Source: Paraburkholderia sp. BL23I1N1 (GTDB lineage Bacteria > Pseudomonadota > Gammaproteobacteria > Burkholderiales > Burkholderiaceae). Taken from it: a stretch of 64,000 nucleotides of DNA. The translations under genes were made by a program, and so were the position numbers. The DNA lies in NCBI RefSeq assembly GCF_003610295.1, contig NZ_RAPV01000001.1:3286001-3350000 (forward strand), written 5' to 3'. This document shows positions 16,298 through 25,840 of this stretch, one piece after another. The notes beneath the pieces are model-generated. The model saw only the letters and a list, made by a program, of their open reading frames with translations, did not search any database and had not been told where the DNA came from. Every line of letters begins with the position of its first letter. The first letter of the stretch is position 1.

Positions 16298-18568
16298 TTA
16301 TGCGAGCCTCAACGGCAGCTTGCGCAAGCGTTGGCCGGTCAGCGCAAACACCGCGTTGGCCACCGCCGGTGCGACCGGCGGCACGCCCAGTTCGCCGACG
16401 CCCTGCGGGTGCATCCCGCTCGGCATGATGTCGGTTTCGATCACCGGACAATCGTTCATCCGCACGACGGGGAAATCGACGAAGTTCTTCTGCGTCACCA
16501 CGCCGCCTTCGATGGTGATTTCGTCCTGCAACGCAGTCGAGAGTCCGAATACGATGCCACTCTCCATCTGCTGACGAATCAGGTTGGGATTCACCGGCAG
16601 TCCGCAGTCGATCACGCAGACCACTCGGTGCACGCGTATCTGTTTGTCCGGACCGACCGATACTTCAGCAACCTGCGCGACGACGCTGCCAAACGCTTCG
16701 TGCAGCGCAACGCCGCGTGCCCGCCGGGTGCCGTAGGCGGCATGCGTCATGGGATGCCGCCAATCCGATAAAGCTTCAACACGCCTTAACACCGCCAGAT
16801 GGCGCGGATGCTGCGCGAGCAGCGACGCGCGAAACGCAATCGGGTCCTGGCCGGCAGCGACGGCGACTTCGTCGGTAAAACACTCGGTGAAAAACGCCTG
16901 ATGCGAATGGCCGACCGATCGCCAGAATCCAACCGGCACCGGCAATTCGACGATCTTGTGCGCCACGCGCGCGGTGGGCCATTCGTAGGGCTGATCGAAC
17001 GCCCCCTCGCACGTGGTCTTGTCGATCGGCATGCGCGGCACGCCGTAGTAACGCACGAGCGATTCCGGCACGATCGCCTGACTCGCGGACGTGGCATGCC
17101 ACGCGACCAGCTTGCCGTCTTTGTCCAGACCGGCCTTGAGTCGCGACACACACGCTGGCCGATAGAAATCGTGGGTGAAATCCTGCGCACGCGACCAGAT
17201 CGTTTGCACCGGACGACCGCCGCCCTCGCGCGCAATCGCCGCGGCTTGCGCGATGAAATCGAGTTCGAGACGTCGCCCGAAAGCGCCGCCGAGCAGTTGT
17301 GTTTGCACGTCGACCTTGTCGGCGTCGATGTCCAGCACTTTCGCAACGTGCCGCCGCGCGAGGGTCGGCATCTGCGTCGAGACCCAGACGGTGGCCGCGC
17401 CGTCCGCGACCTGCACCGTGCAATTCACCGGTTCGACCGCGCCATGCGCGAGGTACGGAGCGTGGTACTCGGCGCTGAGGGTTCGCGCCGCGCGGCTCAA
17501 TGCGGCGTCGACGTCGCCGCGATCGTAGTAGGCGTGGCCGTCGCTGTCGTCCAGCGCTTGGGCAAGTTGGGTGTCCACGCCTGCGCTCGACAGATTCGCT
17601 GCAGCCCCGTCATTCCACGCCACGTTGATGGCGCTGACTGCGTTCATCGCGCGAAATGCGTTGTCCGCGATCACCGCGACGCCGCCGCTGCCACCTGCGT
17701 ACGGCGCTAACGCGAAGGCCTTGATGAAACCCGGCATGGTCCTGGCAGACGAAGCGTCGAAATGCGCTACCGTGCCGCCCAGCGTGGGGCACATCACCAC
17801 GCTTGCATAGATGAGACCGTCGGGTAGCGCGTCAATGCCGAAGCGCGCCGTGCCGTTAATTTTCGATGCGGCTTCGATACGCCGCATCGGCTTGCCAATC
17901 AATTTGAAGTCCGCAGGATCTTTCAGCGCGACCTTGCGGGGCAGCGGTTGCTGTGCGGCCAGCGTGGACAGTTCACCGAAACTCGCCTTGTGGCCTGATG
18001 CGTGCAGCACATAGCCACTTTCCGTACGGCATTCACCAGCTGGCACCTTCCATTGCGCGGCCGCCGCGCCGATCAGCATCGCGCGCGCCGAGGCGCCTGC
18101 CTCGCGCATCGGCACCCATAGATCGTTGATGCTCGACGAACCGCCCGTCATCATCGTGCCGGCGTCGCGCACCAGCTTGCTGGTCATCCAGACCGTGGCG
18201 CGCTTGACCGTGCTGTCGTCGTCCGGACGAAACGGCAGATCGTCGATGACGTTCTGCACGCTGTTGTAAATCTTGTCGATCGGCGAGTTTTCGACGCGAA
18301 CCTGCGACCAGTCGGCGTCGAGTTCTTCGGCCAGCAGCATGGCGAGGCCGGTGTGAATGCCCTGCCCCATTTCCGCTTTGCACATCATGATCGTGACGGT
18401 GTTGTCGGCGGAGATTTTGACCCAGCCGTTGAGTGCGGCCTGGTTGCCTTCTTCCGGCAGCGGCGTGGAAGTGGTCAGGCGCTGCCCCGGTGGCAGCACC
18501 GACCAGCCGACCAGTAACGCACCGAGCGCGCTGGCGCCGCCTAGCAGGAAGGTTCTGCGCTTTAGCAT
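16298..18568 (-). CDS. iorB: Molybdopterin-binding subunit of a molybdenum hydroxylase (IorB-like)
   Basis: A 756-residue protein starting MLKRRTFLLGGASALGALLV, a Tat-like or membrane-anchor N-terminus common in IorB-type subunits. Mo-cofactor segments are visible: MCKAEMGQGIHTGLAMLLAE, QTQLLGGAFGRRLELDF, and the C-terminal GVGELGVPPVAPAVANAVFA with the catalytic Glu and the family ending ALTGQRLRKLPL. It pairs with the 2Fe-2S subunit 10 bases downstream. The complex hydroxylates an N-heterocycle or aldehyde; the true substrate is unknown. A cytochrome c third subunit, often present in this family, was not seen. Confidence 0.85.
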   Translation of the reverse strand: MLKRRTFLLGGASALGALLVGWSVLPPGQRLTTSTPLPEEGNQAALNGWVKISADNTVTIMMCKAEMGQGIHTGLAMLLAEELDADWSQVRVENSPIDKIYNSVQNVIDDLPFRPDDDSTVKRATVWMTSKLVRDAGTMMTGGSSSINDLWVPMREAGASARAMLIGAAAAQWKVPAGECRTESGYVLHASGHKASFGELSTLAAQQPLPRKVALKDPADFKLIGKPMRRIEAASKINGTARFGIDALPDGLIYASVVMCPTLGGTVAHFDASSARTMPGFIKAFALAPYAGGSGGVAVIADNAFRAMNAVSAINVAWNDGAAANLSSAGVDTQLAQALDDSDGHAYYDRGDVDAALSRAARTLSAEYHAPYLAHGAVEPVNCTVQVADGAATVWVSTQMPTLARRHVAKVLDIDADKVDVQTQLLGGAFGRRLELDFIAQAAAIAREGGGRPVQTIWSRAQDFTHDFYRPACVSRLKAGLDKDGKLVAWHATSASQAIVPESLVRYYGVPRMPIDKTTCEGAFDQPYEWPTARVAHKIVELPVPVGFWRSVGHSHQAFFTECFTDEVAVAAGQDPIAFRASLLAQHPRHLAVLRRVEALSDWRHPMTHAAYGTRRARGVALHEAFGSVVAQVAEVSVGPDKQIRVHRVVCVIDCGLPVNPNLIRQQMESGIVFGLSTALQDEITIEGGVVTQKNFVDFPVVRMNDCPVIETDIMPSGMHPQGVGELGVPPVAPAVANAVFALTGQRLRKLPLRLA

Positions 18569-18926
18569 CGTGTGACTCGATCAGCTTGCGCGGTGGCGGG
18601 GAAGCTGTGAAAGCGCGGCCAGGCGCGGGGGTTTGCTTCGTCGGAACAGTAATAAGACGGAAGAGCGAGTGTGGGACTGAAAGCCAGCGGTTCAGTCGAT
18701 CTGTGCGGCGCTGGCGGAACGGGCAGGTGCGTGCCGTACGTCAGTTCATTTAATGTTATTCGTCGCGTGGCGGCACGCTGCAGTGCAACTGGCCTGAACG
18801 GAGAGAAATGCAGGAGATGGCGGATTTTTGCTAGCGGGCCAAGTCACCGATTACCTTTCTAAACAAATTCTTATCCAGCCTTGTGCATGATGGGGCAGAA
18901 CTGACCAATCCCGCGGTAGCCCCTGC
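18569..18926. other. Intergenic stretch, no gene
   Basis: About 360 bases upstream of the molybdenum hydroxylase genes and before the toxin remnant. No convincing coding frame was found. The minus strand should carry the iorB promoter. The missing N-terminal part of the toxin gene would be expected around 18700-18926, but no matching residues are visible in any frame. Confidence 0.4.
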
Positions 18927-18986
18927 AAGGCAGAACCGGATCTGGCGACCAAGCGCTATCGAGACTTGAAAGAGGTAAAGCCATGA
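18927..18986 (+). pseudogene. C-terminal remnant of a RelE/HigB-like toxin
   Basis: The plus frame reads KAEPDLATKRYRDLKEVKP then stop. This matches the common C-terminal ending of phage-derived Gp49-like HigB/RelE toxins (K-x-D-x-DLAxKRYRDL). Its TGA overlaps the antitoxin ATG (ATGA), the normal higBA arrangement. The upstream body of the toxin is absent, so only the last 19 codons remain. Confidence 0.6.
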
Positions 18987-19275
18987 GCAACCAAACATAT
19001 TCGAGCGTCTGGGACGCCATCGAAGACACGCCTGAACAGGCGCAAAACATGAAACTTCGCTCGGTCTTGATGATGGCACTCAAGGACCACATCACCCGTG
19101 CCGGAATGAGCCAGGCAGAAGCCGCACAGCATTTCTGTGTCACCCAGCCACGCGTGTCCGATCTCATGCGCGGCAAGATCATCTGTTCGCGCTCGATGCA
19201 TTGGTCAATATGGCGGCAGCGGCGAACATGCGTATCGAGCCTTGTCCGTCAAGGCTCGATACGCTCGGGCGCTGA
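18983..19275 (+). pseudogene. XRE-family HigA-like antitoxin with a single-base frameshift
   Basis: It starts MSNQTYSSVWDAIEDTPEQA and contains an XRE helix-turn-helix (MSQAEAAQHFCVTQPRVSDL MRGK split by its recognition helix). After RGKI near 19174-19180 the frame shifts. The plus-one frame continues LFALDALVNMAAAANMRIE and stops at 19275, the expected antitoxin ending. One missing A (ATCATC where ATCAATC is expected) explains the break. As written the frame runs on into unrelated sequence toward 19357. With the toxin gone, selection on this gene would be lost. Confidence 0.7.
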
Positions 19276-19287
19276 ACGCACCCGGAA

Positions 19288-20175
19288 TCATCCACTCCCC
19301 CGAATCATCTCAATCAACGCCCTCAGTCCCGCCGGCACATGGCGGCGCCCCGGATAGTAAAGACACAGCCCGTCGAACGGCGGCGTCCAATCCTCCAGCA
19401 CGCGCTGCAATGTGCCCGCTTCCAGGTCCGCGGCCACGTTCCATTCGGTCATATACGCCAACCCAAAGCCCTTGCGGGCCGCCTCCATCACCAGCGACGG
19501 TTCATCGAGCGTCAGCATGCCCTGCACGTCCACACTGGTCGCTTCGCCCCGTCGCTCGAACTCCCAGTGATAAATGCGTCCGCTCGGCATACGCAGCCGG
19601 ATACAGCGGTGCGCTCGCAAATCGTCTGGCGTGCGCGGCTTCGGATGATCGACGAAATAAGCTGGACTCCCAACTACCGCAAAGCGCTGCGGCTGGTTGA
19701 ACGGCACGGCGATCATGTCCTGCGGCACGGAATCGGCCAGACGAATGCCGGCGGCAAAGCCCTCCACCACGAGGTCGATCATGCGCCCCTCGGTGACGAG
19801 ATCCAGCTTCATCTCCGGATAGCGGCGCAGGTATTCAAGCAGGAAAGGCATCACTTGCCGCGCCGCGCCTGCCGACGAGTTGATGCGCAGCGTGCCCGCC
19901 GGTGTGTCGCGATAGCTGCCGGCCTGCTCGATGGCCACGCGTATGGTCGATAAAGCGGGCGCCACGCTGTCGACGAATTGCGCGCCCGCTTCTGACAGCG
20001 ACACGCTGCGCGTCGTGCGGTTGAAAAGCCGCACGCCGATGCGCGCCTCCAACGCCGCAATAGCATGACTGAGCGCCGACGTCGACACGCTGAGTTCCGT
20101 CGCCGCCGCGCGGAAGCTGCGGTGGCGTGCCACAGCCAGCACGCCTTCCAGTTCGCTCAAACCGGGCGTTTTCAT
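19288..20175 (-). CDS. LysR-family regulator
   Basis: A 295-residue LysR-type protein. The N-terminal winged helix is clear ([20 protein letters not shown], then [20 protein letters not shown]), followed by a two-lobed inducer-binding domain. It is divergent from the aldehyde dehydrogenase gene, with an inverted repeat in the 100-base gap, so it probably controls that gene and itself. The effector is unknown; it belongs to the large group that often regulates a neighbouring oxidoreductase. Confidence 0.88.
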   Translation of the reverse strand: MKTPGLSELEGVLAVARHRSFRAAATELSVSTSALSHAIAALEARIGVRLFNRTTRSVSLSEAGAQFVDSVAPALSTIRVAIEQAGSYRDTPAGTLRINSSAGAARQVMPFLLEYLRRYPEMKLDLVTEGRMIDLVVEGFAAGIRLADSVPQDMIAVPFNQPQRFAVVGSPAYFVDHPKPRTPDDLRAHRCIRLRMPSGRIYHWEFERRGEATSVDVQGMLTLDEPSLVMEAARKGFGLAYMTEWNVAADLEAGTLQRVLEDWTPPFDGLCLYYPGRRHVPAGLRALIEMIRGSG

Positions 20176-20212
20176 TATCCCATCCTGCTCAACGAATCAT
20201 CCTTGATTATAT

Positions 20213-20224
20213 GGCTAGTCAGCC
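20213..20224. promoter_or_regulatory. Candidate LysR operator
   Basis: GGCTAGTCAGCC is an inverted repeat (GGCT-N4-AGCC) with outer arms that extend partly as GATT and ATCC. It lies midway in the LysR/aldehyde dehydrogenase divergent region, where a LysR autoregulatory site is expected. Binding is inferred from position only. Confidence 0.35.
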
Positions 20225-20276
20225 TAATCCATTGAGCCTATCTTCGCGGCAAGACAACTTCCAGGTAGGAGCTTTC

Positions 20277-21698
20277 ATGCAGCAAATCGACAAGGTTTAT
20301 ATCGACGGCGAGTTCGTTACGCCGCACGGCGAGGAGTGGTTCGATCTTCACAACCCGGCTAAGGAAACCGTAATCGGCAAGGTGCGTCTGGCCGACGCGG
20401 AAGACGCCCGTCGCGCGATCGCCGCCGCCAAACGCGCCTTCCCGGCCTTTTCCCGCACCAGCAAAGAAGAACGGATTGCGCTGCTCGAGCGCATGCACGA
20501 CGTCGTTCAAGCGAGAGAAGACGACCTCTTCGAAGCGATCGTCGATGAATACGACGCGCCGGTGTCACGCGCGCGCTGGATGGCAAAACATGCGGCCGAC
20601 GTGCTGGCGAACGTCATCAAGGTCTTGCGGACCTATGATTTCACGCGCCGCGCCGGCACCGCCGACGTCGTCATGCAACCGCTCGGCGTCGCCGGTCTGA
20701 TCACGCCGTGGAATAGCAATGGCGGTTTTATCTGCGGAAAACTGGCGGCGGCGATTGCAGCGGGCTGCACCGCCGTCATCAAGCCGAGCGAGATGAGCGC
20801 GATCCAGACGCAGATCATCACCGAGGCATTGCACGAAGCGGGTTTGCCGGCGGGCGTCTTCAATATCGTGACGGGTCGCGGCGAGACCGTTGGTGCGGAA
20901 ATCAGCGCGCATCCGGACGTGGCGAAGATTTCTTTCACGGGCTCGACGGCTGTCGGCAAGACGATTCTGCGCACCGGTGCCGAGACATTGAAGCGCGTCA
21001 CGTTGGAATTGGGCGGCAAATCGCCGATGCTCATACTCGACGACGCCGATTTCGCCGAAGCGGTGCCGTTGGCGCTCCAGGCCGGCTTCATGAATAGCGG
21101 CCAGGCGTGCATCGCCGGCACGCGCATTCTGGTGCCGCAAAGCCGTCTCGCGGAATTCGAAGCGCGCATACGCGATGAAGTGGCCCGCGTACAAGCCGGC
21201 GATCCGCGCGACCCGGTTACGCAGATCGGCCCGATGGTCAGCGCCAAGCAATGGGAACGTGCACAGCGCTATATCCGAATCGGCATCGACGAAGGCGCCA
21301 GACTGATCGCCGGCGGCGAAGGCCGCCCGGACGGTTTGCAGAGCGGCTGGTTCGTGCGGCCCACCGTATTTAGCGGCGTTAGCAACGACATGACGATTGC
21401 CCGCGAGGAGATTTTTGGGCCGGTGCTGTCGATCATCGCGTATCGCGACACCGACGAAGCCGTCGCCATTGCCAACGACACGAGTTACGGTTTGCAAGCG
21501 TACGTGCTTTCAACCGACGCAGCGCGTGCTCGCGCGGTCGCCGCGCGTTTCGATGCAGGGCGCGTGATGGTCAACACACTGGCGCACGAACCGGCCGCGC
21601 CGTTCGGCGGATTCAAGCAATCGGGTATCGGACGCGAATATGGCACGTTCGGACTGGAAGCCTTCATGGAGCCGAAGTCCCTTCTCGGCGTGAACTGA
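20277..21698 (+). CDS. Aldehyde dehydrogenase family protein
   Basis: 473 residues from the ATG at 20277, which has AGGAG seven bases upstream; the open frame extends further back but without a start signal. Landmarks of the NAD(P)-dependent aldehyde dehydrogenase fold are complete: ITPWNSN (about 142-148), the nucleotide-site FTGSTAVGK, catalytic Glu244 in LELGGKSP and catalytic Cys278 in NSGQACIAG. It oxidises an aldehyde to the acid. The natural substrate is not visible. The divergent LysR gene suggests inducible expression. Confidence 0.9.
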   Translation: MQQIDKVYIDGEFVTPHGEEWFDLHNPAKETVIGKVRLADAEDARRAIAAAKRAFPAFSRTSKEERIALLERMHDVVQAREDDLFEAIVDEYDAPVSRARWMAKHAADVLANVIKVLRTYDFTRRAGTADVVMQPLGVAGLITPWNSNGGFICGKLAAAIAAGCTAVIKPSEMSAIQTQIITEALHEAGLPAGVFNIVTGRGETVGAEISAHPDVAKISFTGSTAVGKTILRTGAETLKRVTLELGGKSPMLILDDADFAEAVPLALQAGFMNSGQACIAGTRILVPQSRLAEFEARIRDEVARVQAGDPRDPVTQIGPMVSAKQWERAQRYIRIGIDEGARLIAGGEGRPDGLQSGWFVRPTVFSGVSNDMTIAREEIFGPVLSIIAYRDTDEAVAIANDTSYGLQAYVLSTDAARARAVAARFDAGRVMVNTLAHEPAAPFGGFKQSGIGREYGTFGLEAFMEPKSLLGVN

Positions 21699-21736
21699 AC
21701 AAGGCTTTAGCAACGTTGCGTGTCTGATTGCGCAGC

Positions 21737-21772
21737 GGGAGGTGCGTCACGCGTTCGCCAGACGCACCTCCC
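21737..21772. terminator. Bidirectional hairpin between convergent genes
   Basis: GGGAGGTGCGTC (21737-21748), a 12-base loop and GACGCACCTCCC (21761-21772) form a perfect 12-base-pair stem between the ends of the aldehyde dehydrogenase gene and xylH. Position and strength suggest a shared terminator, though the tail is C-rich rather than T-rich. Confidence 0.6.
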
Positions 21773-21777
21773 CCTCA

Positions 21778-22977
21778 TCACCGCCGGTTCGACCCCGACA
21801 CCACATCGATCCACACAGCCAGCACCAGAATGCTGCCTTTCACGATCATCTGCCAGTACGCGTCCACGTCGAGCATCGACATGCCGTTATCCAGGCTCGC
21901 CATCACCAACGCGCCGATCAACGCGCCGTAGACCGTTCCGGAGCCACCACGCATCGACGTGCCGCCGATAAAGCACGCGGCGATCGCGTCGAGTTCGCCC
22001 ATCGATCCCGCCGATGGCGAGCCAGCCGCGAGCCGCGCCGTATTAACGATCCCGGCGAACGCGCACATCAACCCCATCAGCGCGAAAATGGCCAGCTTCA
22101 CGCGATTCGTATTCACGCCGGAGAGCCGCGTCGCTTCCAGGTTGGAACCCACCGCATAGATGCGTCGCCCGAACACGGTCTGCGTCGCGATCCACGTGAA
22201 AATACCCAGCAACGCGAGCAGCAGCAGAACCGGCACGGGAATCCCACCATAACGATCGAGCGTGGCGACAAACGCGGCCAGAATCACGCCCGCACCGACC
22301 ACCTTCACGACGTCCTGCCAGATCGGCACGACGCGCAACTTATAACGCTCGCGGTTGCTTCGTTGCCGCACCGTGAGAAAGGCGAGCACCACAAACAGCA
22401 CGACGGCAAGCGTATCGCCCGCAAGACGCGGCAGATAGCCCTGACCGACAAACACGAAACTGTCTGAAACCGGCGCAATCGTCGAACCACCTGTAACGCC
22501 GAGCAGAATGCCGCGATACGCGAGCATGCCGCCCAGGCCGACAATGAACGACGGCACACGCCGGTATGTCGACCACCATCCGTTGAACATGCCGACTAGC
22601 ACGCCGAGCAGCATCACCACCGGCACGGTCACGCCGATCGGCCAGTGGCGGTTCACATCGAGAATCGCCGCGACACCGCCAAGCAGACCCAGCAACGACC
22701 CGACCGACAGATCGATTTCACCCGCGATGATCACGAACACCATGCCGCACGCGAGCATGCCGGTAATCGACATCTGCCGCAGCAGGTTCGACAGATTGCG
22801 CGGCGTCACAAACGCGCCGTGCGTCAGGAAGGAAAAGAAAATCCAGATCACGGCCACGGCGATCAGCAACGCGAGAATCTTGTAGCGCGCGAACAGTTGC
22901 TGAATGCGCTGCCGGCCACCGAATGCGCCTCGCGATACGGCGCCTTCTGCGGATTGGGAAGTGACGTCGGGAGTCAT
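21778..22977 (-). CDS. xylH: D-xylose ABC transporter permease XylH
   Basis: A 399-residue inner-membrane permease of the sugar CUT2 group. There are about ten hydrophobic segments, with the family's [40 protein letters not shown] and the late [20 protein letters not shown] segments. Its length of about 400 is typical of XylH. Its start overlaps the xylG stop by four bases. It forms the channel through which the xylose-loaded XylF delivers sugar. It ends just before a hairpin terminator. Confidence 0.92.
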   Translation of the reverse strand: MTPDVTSQSAEGAVSRGAFGGRQRIQQLFARYKILALLIAVAVIWIFFSFLTHGAFVTPRNLSNLLRQMSITGMLACGMVFVIIAGEIDLSVGSLLGLLGGVAAILDVNRHWPIGVTVPVVMLLGVLVGMFNGWWSTYRRVPSFIVGLGGMLAYRGILLGVTGGSTIAPVSDSFVFVGQGYLPRLAGDTLAVVLFVVLAFLTVRQRSNRERYKLRVVPIWQDVVKVVGAGVILAAFVATLDRYGGIPVPVLLLLALLGIFTWIATQTVFGRRIYAVGSNLEATRLSGVNTNRVKLAIFALMGLMCAFAGIVNTARLAAGSPSAGSMGELDAIAACFIGGTSMRGGSGTVYGALIGALVMASLDNGMSMLDVDAYWQMIVKGSILVLAVWIDVVSGSNRR

Positions 22978-24551
22978 GCGGCACTCGCTGTGGTTGGTGC
23001 GGTTGACGCGGGTGGGTTTAAGGATCGCTGCACAGGACGGATCGCAGCGCTGAGAATATCCTCTTGCGTCAGGCCGTCGTTGACGAAATCGCCGCGCAAT
23101 TCGCCTTCGCCGATCACCAGCACGCGATCGCTGATGCCAAGCACTTCGGGTAATTCGGACGACACCATCACAATCGACATGCCGCGCTGTGCCAGCTGAA
23201 AAATCAATTTGTAGATTTCGAATTTCGCGCCGACGTCGACACCTCGCGTCGGTTCGTCGAGGATCAGCACTTTCGGGTCGGTCAGCAGCATGCGCGTCAG
23301 CACGGCCTTCTGCTGATTGCCGCCCGACAAGCTCGCAATAGACAACATCGGATTCGCGGCGCGCACTGAAAGCCGCTTCATCTCCGTGTGAATCGTATCG
23401 AGTTCCGCGGCGGAATCGATCCGCCCCCCCTTCGCGAAGCGTTGCAACACCGCAAGCGTGATGTTGTGGCCGACACTCAGCCCCGGCACGATGCCGTGAC
23501 GCTTTCGATCTTCCGGCACCATGCCGATGCCGGCGCGAATCGCGTCGACGGGCGCGCGGATTTTCAACGGCTTGCCTTCCATCAACACGGTCGCTTCGCT
23601 CACACCGGGATACGCGCCGAAGATCGCCTGCATCAGCTCCGTACGCCCTGCACCGACCAAACCGGCAACGCCGAGAATCTCACCGCGTCGCAACGTAAAC
23701 GACACATCGTTCACACGCTTGCGGCGCGGATTGGTGACATCGAAACAGGTCACGTGGCGCGCTTCGAAGATCACGTCGCCGATCGGATGCGCTTCACGCG
23801 GAAACAGGTTCTTGATCTCGCGGCCCACCATCAAGGAGATGATGCGATCCGTGGTTAGCGCGCGCATGGGCTCGGTCGCGACGTGGCGGCCGTCGCGAAT
23901 CACGCTGATGGTGTCGCACACGGCTGCGACTTCGTCGAGCTTGTGCGAAATATACACGCAGGCAACGCCGCGCCGTTTCAGATCGCGCACAATATCCAGC
24001 AGGATATGTATCTCAGTCGCGGTCAGCGACGACGAAGGTTCATCCAGGATCAACAGTTTCGCGCGCTTGTTCAGCGCCTTCGCGATCTCGATCAGTTGCT
24101 GGTGGCCGCCGCCGTAATTCATCACGGGTTGCGCCGAGTTGATTCCGCTGATGCCGAGTTCGCGCAGCAGTTCATCGGCGCGCTGGTACATCGCGGCGTA
24201 ATTCATTCTGCCGCCGGGCAGCGTGATCTCGTTGCCGAGAAAGATATTCTCCGCGACCGAAAGCTCAGGCACCAGCATCAACTCCTGGTGGATGATGATG
24301 ATGCCCGCGCGTTCCGTGTCCTTGATGCTCGCCGCCTTCAGCGGTTCGCCTTCCCAGATTATTTCGCCATCCCAGGTGCCGTGGGGATAGACACCGGACA
24401 GCACTTTCATCAGCGTCGATTTGCCCGCGCCGTTTTCTCCGCACAAGCCCACGCACTCGCCTGGCGCCACCGCCAGGTCGATGCCATCGAGCGCCTTCAC
24501 GCCGGAAAACGCTTTGACGATGCCGCGCATCGTCAGTAAGGGTTGCGTCAT
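22974..24551 (-). CDS. xylG: D-xylose ABC transporter ATP-binding protein XylG
   Basis: A 525-residue protein with two fused ABC domains, the CUT2 pattern. The N-terminal domain has [12 protein letters not shown] (Walker A), the MNYGGGHQQ signature region and [12 protein letters not shown] (Walker B). The C-terminal domain has the variant [10 protein letters not shown] loop, [10 protein letters not shown] and [12 protein letters not shown]. It energises xylose import with XylF and XylH, in the order xylA-xylF-xylG-xylH. The C-terminus is Ala/Thr-rich. Confidence 0.93.
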   Translation of the reverse strand: MTQPLLTMRGIVKAFSGVKALDGIDLAVAPGECVGLCGENGAGKSTLMKVLSGVYPHGTWDGEIIWEGEPLKAASIKDTERAGIIIIHQELMLVPELSVAENIFLGNEITLPGGRMNYAAMYQRADELLRELGISGINSAQPVMNYGGGHQQLIEIAKALNKRAKLLILDEPSSSLTATEIHILLDIVRDLKRRGVACVYISHKLDEVAAVCDTISVIRDGRHVATEPMRALTTDRIISLMVGREIKNLFPREAHPIGDVIFEARHVTCFDVTNPRRKRVNDVSFTLRRGEILGVAGLVGAGRTELMQAIFGAYPGVSEATVLMEGKPLKIRAPVDAIRAGIGMVPEDRKRHGIVPGLSVGHNITLAVLQRFAKGGRIDSAAELDTIHTEMKRLSVRAANPMLSIASLSGGNQQKAVLTRMLLTDPKVLILDEPTRGVDVGAKFEIYKLIFQLAQRGMSIVMVSSELPEVLGISDRVLVIGEGELRGDFVNDGLTQEDILSAAIRPVQRSLNPPASTAPTTASAA

Positions 24552-24639
24552 TCGCTATGCCTCGCTGCAAGGCGCGCGGTGGCGCCGATGTGCCTGGCGC
24601 CTGCCCGGCACACCGGCTTGAACCGCACACACGTTACGC

Positions 24640-25668
24640 TCATTGGCTCGCGAGCTGGGCCTGGGTATAGAAGCCGTCCTTGACGACCACATCAACATTG
24701 CTCTTGGTGAGCAACGTGGGTTGCAGGAGCACCGTGTCAACCTTCTTCTTGCCGTTGTCGTACTGTGCATTGAAGGACGGCTTCTCACCCTTCGCAAGTG
24801 CGACGGAGAGTTTCGCCGCTTCACCCGCGATCAGTTTCAGCGGTTTGTACACGGTCATGGTTTGCGTGCCGGCGATCACGCGCTTCACTGCCGCCAGATC
24901 GGCATCCTGACCCGACACCGGCACTTTGCCCGCCATGTGCTGCGCGGCAAGCGCCTGGATCGCGCCGCCCGCGGTGCCGTCGTTCGACGCGACGATGGCG
25001 TCGATCTTGTTGTTGTTCGCCGTGAGCGCATCTTCAACGATACGCAGCGCGGTTGACGCGCTCCACTCCGGCACCCACTGCTGACCGACGATCTTGATAT
25101 CGCCCTTGTCCATCGCGGGCTTCAACACTTTTAGCTGGCCTTCACGCAGCATCTTCGCGTTGTTGTCGGTCGGCGCGCCACCGAGCAGGAAGTAGTTGCC
25201 CTTCGGTTGCGCGTTGTAGACACCTTGCGCTTGCAGTTCGCCGACCTTCTCGTTGTCGAACGAGATGTAGGCATCCACGTCGGCGTCGAGAATCAGGCGG
25301 TCATACGAGACGACCTTGATGCCCGCCTTCTTGGCTTCGGCGACCACATTGCCGAGCGTCTTCGAATTGAACGGCACGATTACTATCACGTCCACGCCGC
25401 GCGAGATCAGGTTTTCGATTTGCGAAATCTGTCGCTCTTCGCTCGCATCGGCGGATTGCACCGATACTTTGGCGCCGAGTTTCTCTGCTGCTGCAACGAA
25501 ATAATCGCGATCGCGCGACCAGCGTTCGACACGCAGATCGTCGATACAGAAACCAATTTCCGGATGATCCTTGCTTGCATGCGCGAGCGGCGCGACAAGC
25601 GAAAGGCTGGCGAGCATCGCTCCACACACGAGCGAACTCAGTACGGTACGACGCGTTGCGAATTTCAT
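24640..25668 (-). CDS. xylF: D-xylose-binding periplasmic protein XylF
   Basis: 342 residues. The N-terminal 31 form a signal peptide (basic ATRR, hydrophobic core, cleavage after APLAHA). The mature part is a periplasmic-binding-protein fold with the xylose-binding-protein start IGFCIDDLRVERWSRDRDYF and VIVIVPFNSKTLGNVV, VVSYDRLILDADVDAYISFD and QDADLAAVKRVIAG. It captures xylose for XylGH. It is separated from xylA by about 170 bases containing a hairpin, and from xylG by 88 bases. Confidence 0.93.
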   Translation of the reverse strand: MKFATRRTVLSSLVCGAMLASLSLVAPLAHASKDHPEIGFCIDDLRVERWSRDRDYFVAAAEKLGAKVSVQSADASEERQISQIENLISRGVDVIVIVPFNSKTLGNVVAEAKKAGIKVVSYDRLILDADVDAYISFDNEKVGELQAQGVYNAQPKGNYFLLGGAPTDNNAKMLREGQLKVLKPAMDKGDIKIVGQQWVPEWSASTALRIVEDALTANNNKIDAIVASNDGTAGGAIQALAAQHMAGKVPVSGQDADLAAVKRVIAGTQTMTVYKPLKLIAGEAAKLSVALAKGEKPSFNAQYDNGKKKVDTVLLQPTLLTKSNVDVVVKDGFYTQAQLASQ

Positions 25669-25763
25669 GTCTCACTCCTTGTTCTGATAGCCGGAATACC
25701 GGATTGGACGGTCTGCGCTGCGAGCCACAGAGCCGGACAAGCGACAACCCAAAGCTTCTCTAT

Positions 25764-25793
25764 TCGCGCGGTCAGCGTGGCCGCGCGATTTTT
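25764..25793 (+). terminator. Hairpin between xylA and xylF
   Basis: TCGCGCGG (25764-25771), a nine-base loop, CCGCGCGA (25781-25788), then TTTTT. On the plus strand this is a textbook intrinsic terminator, but both neighbouring genes run on the minus strand. On the transcribed minus strand the same stem lacks a T-run, so it may stabilise or attenuate mRNA between xylA and xylFGH. Confidence 0.5.
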
Positions 25794-25840
25794 ATGCCTT
25801 ACCGGGTGCCCTGTTTTGGGCGTGACTTCGTGACTGCCTT

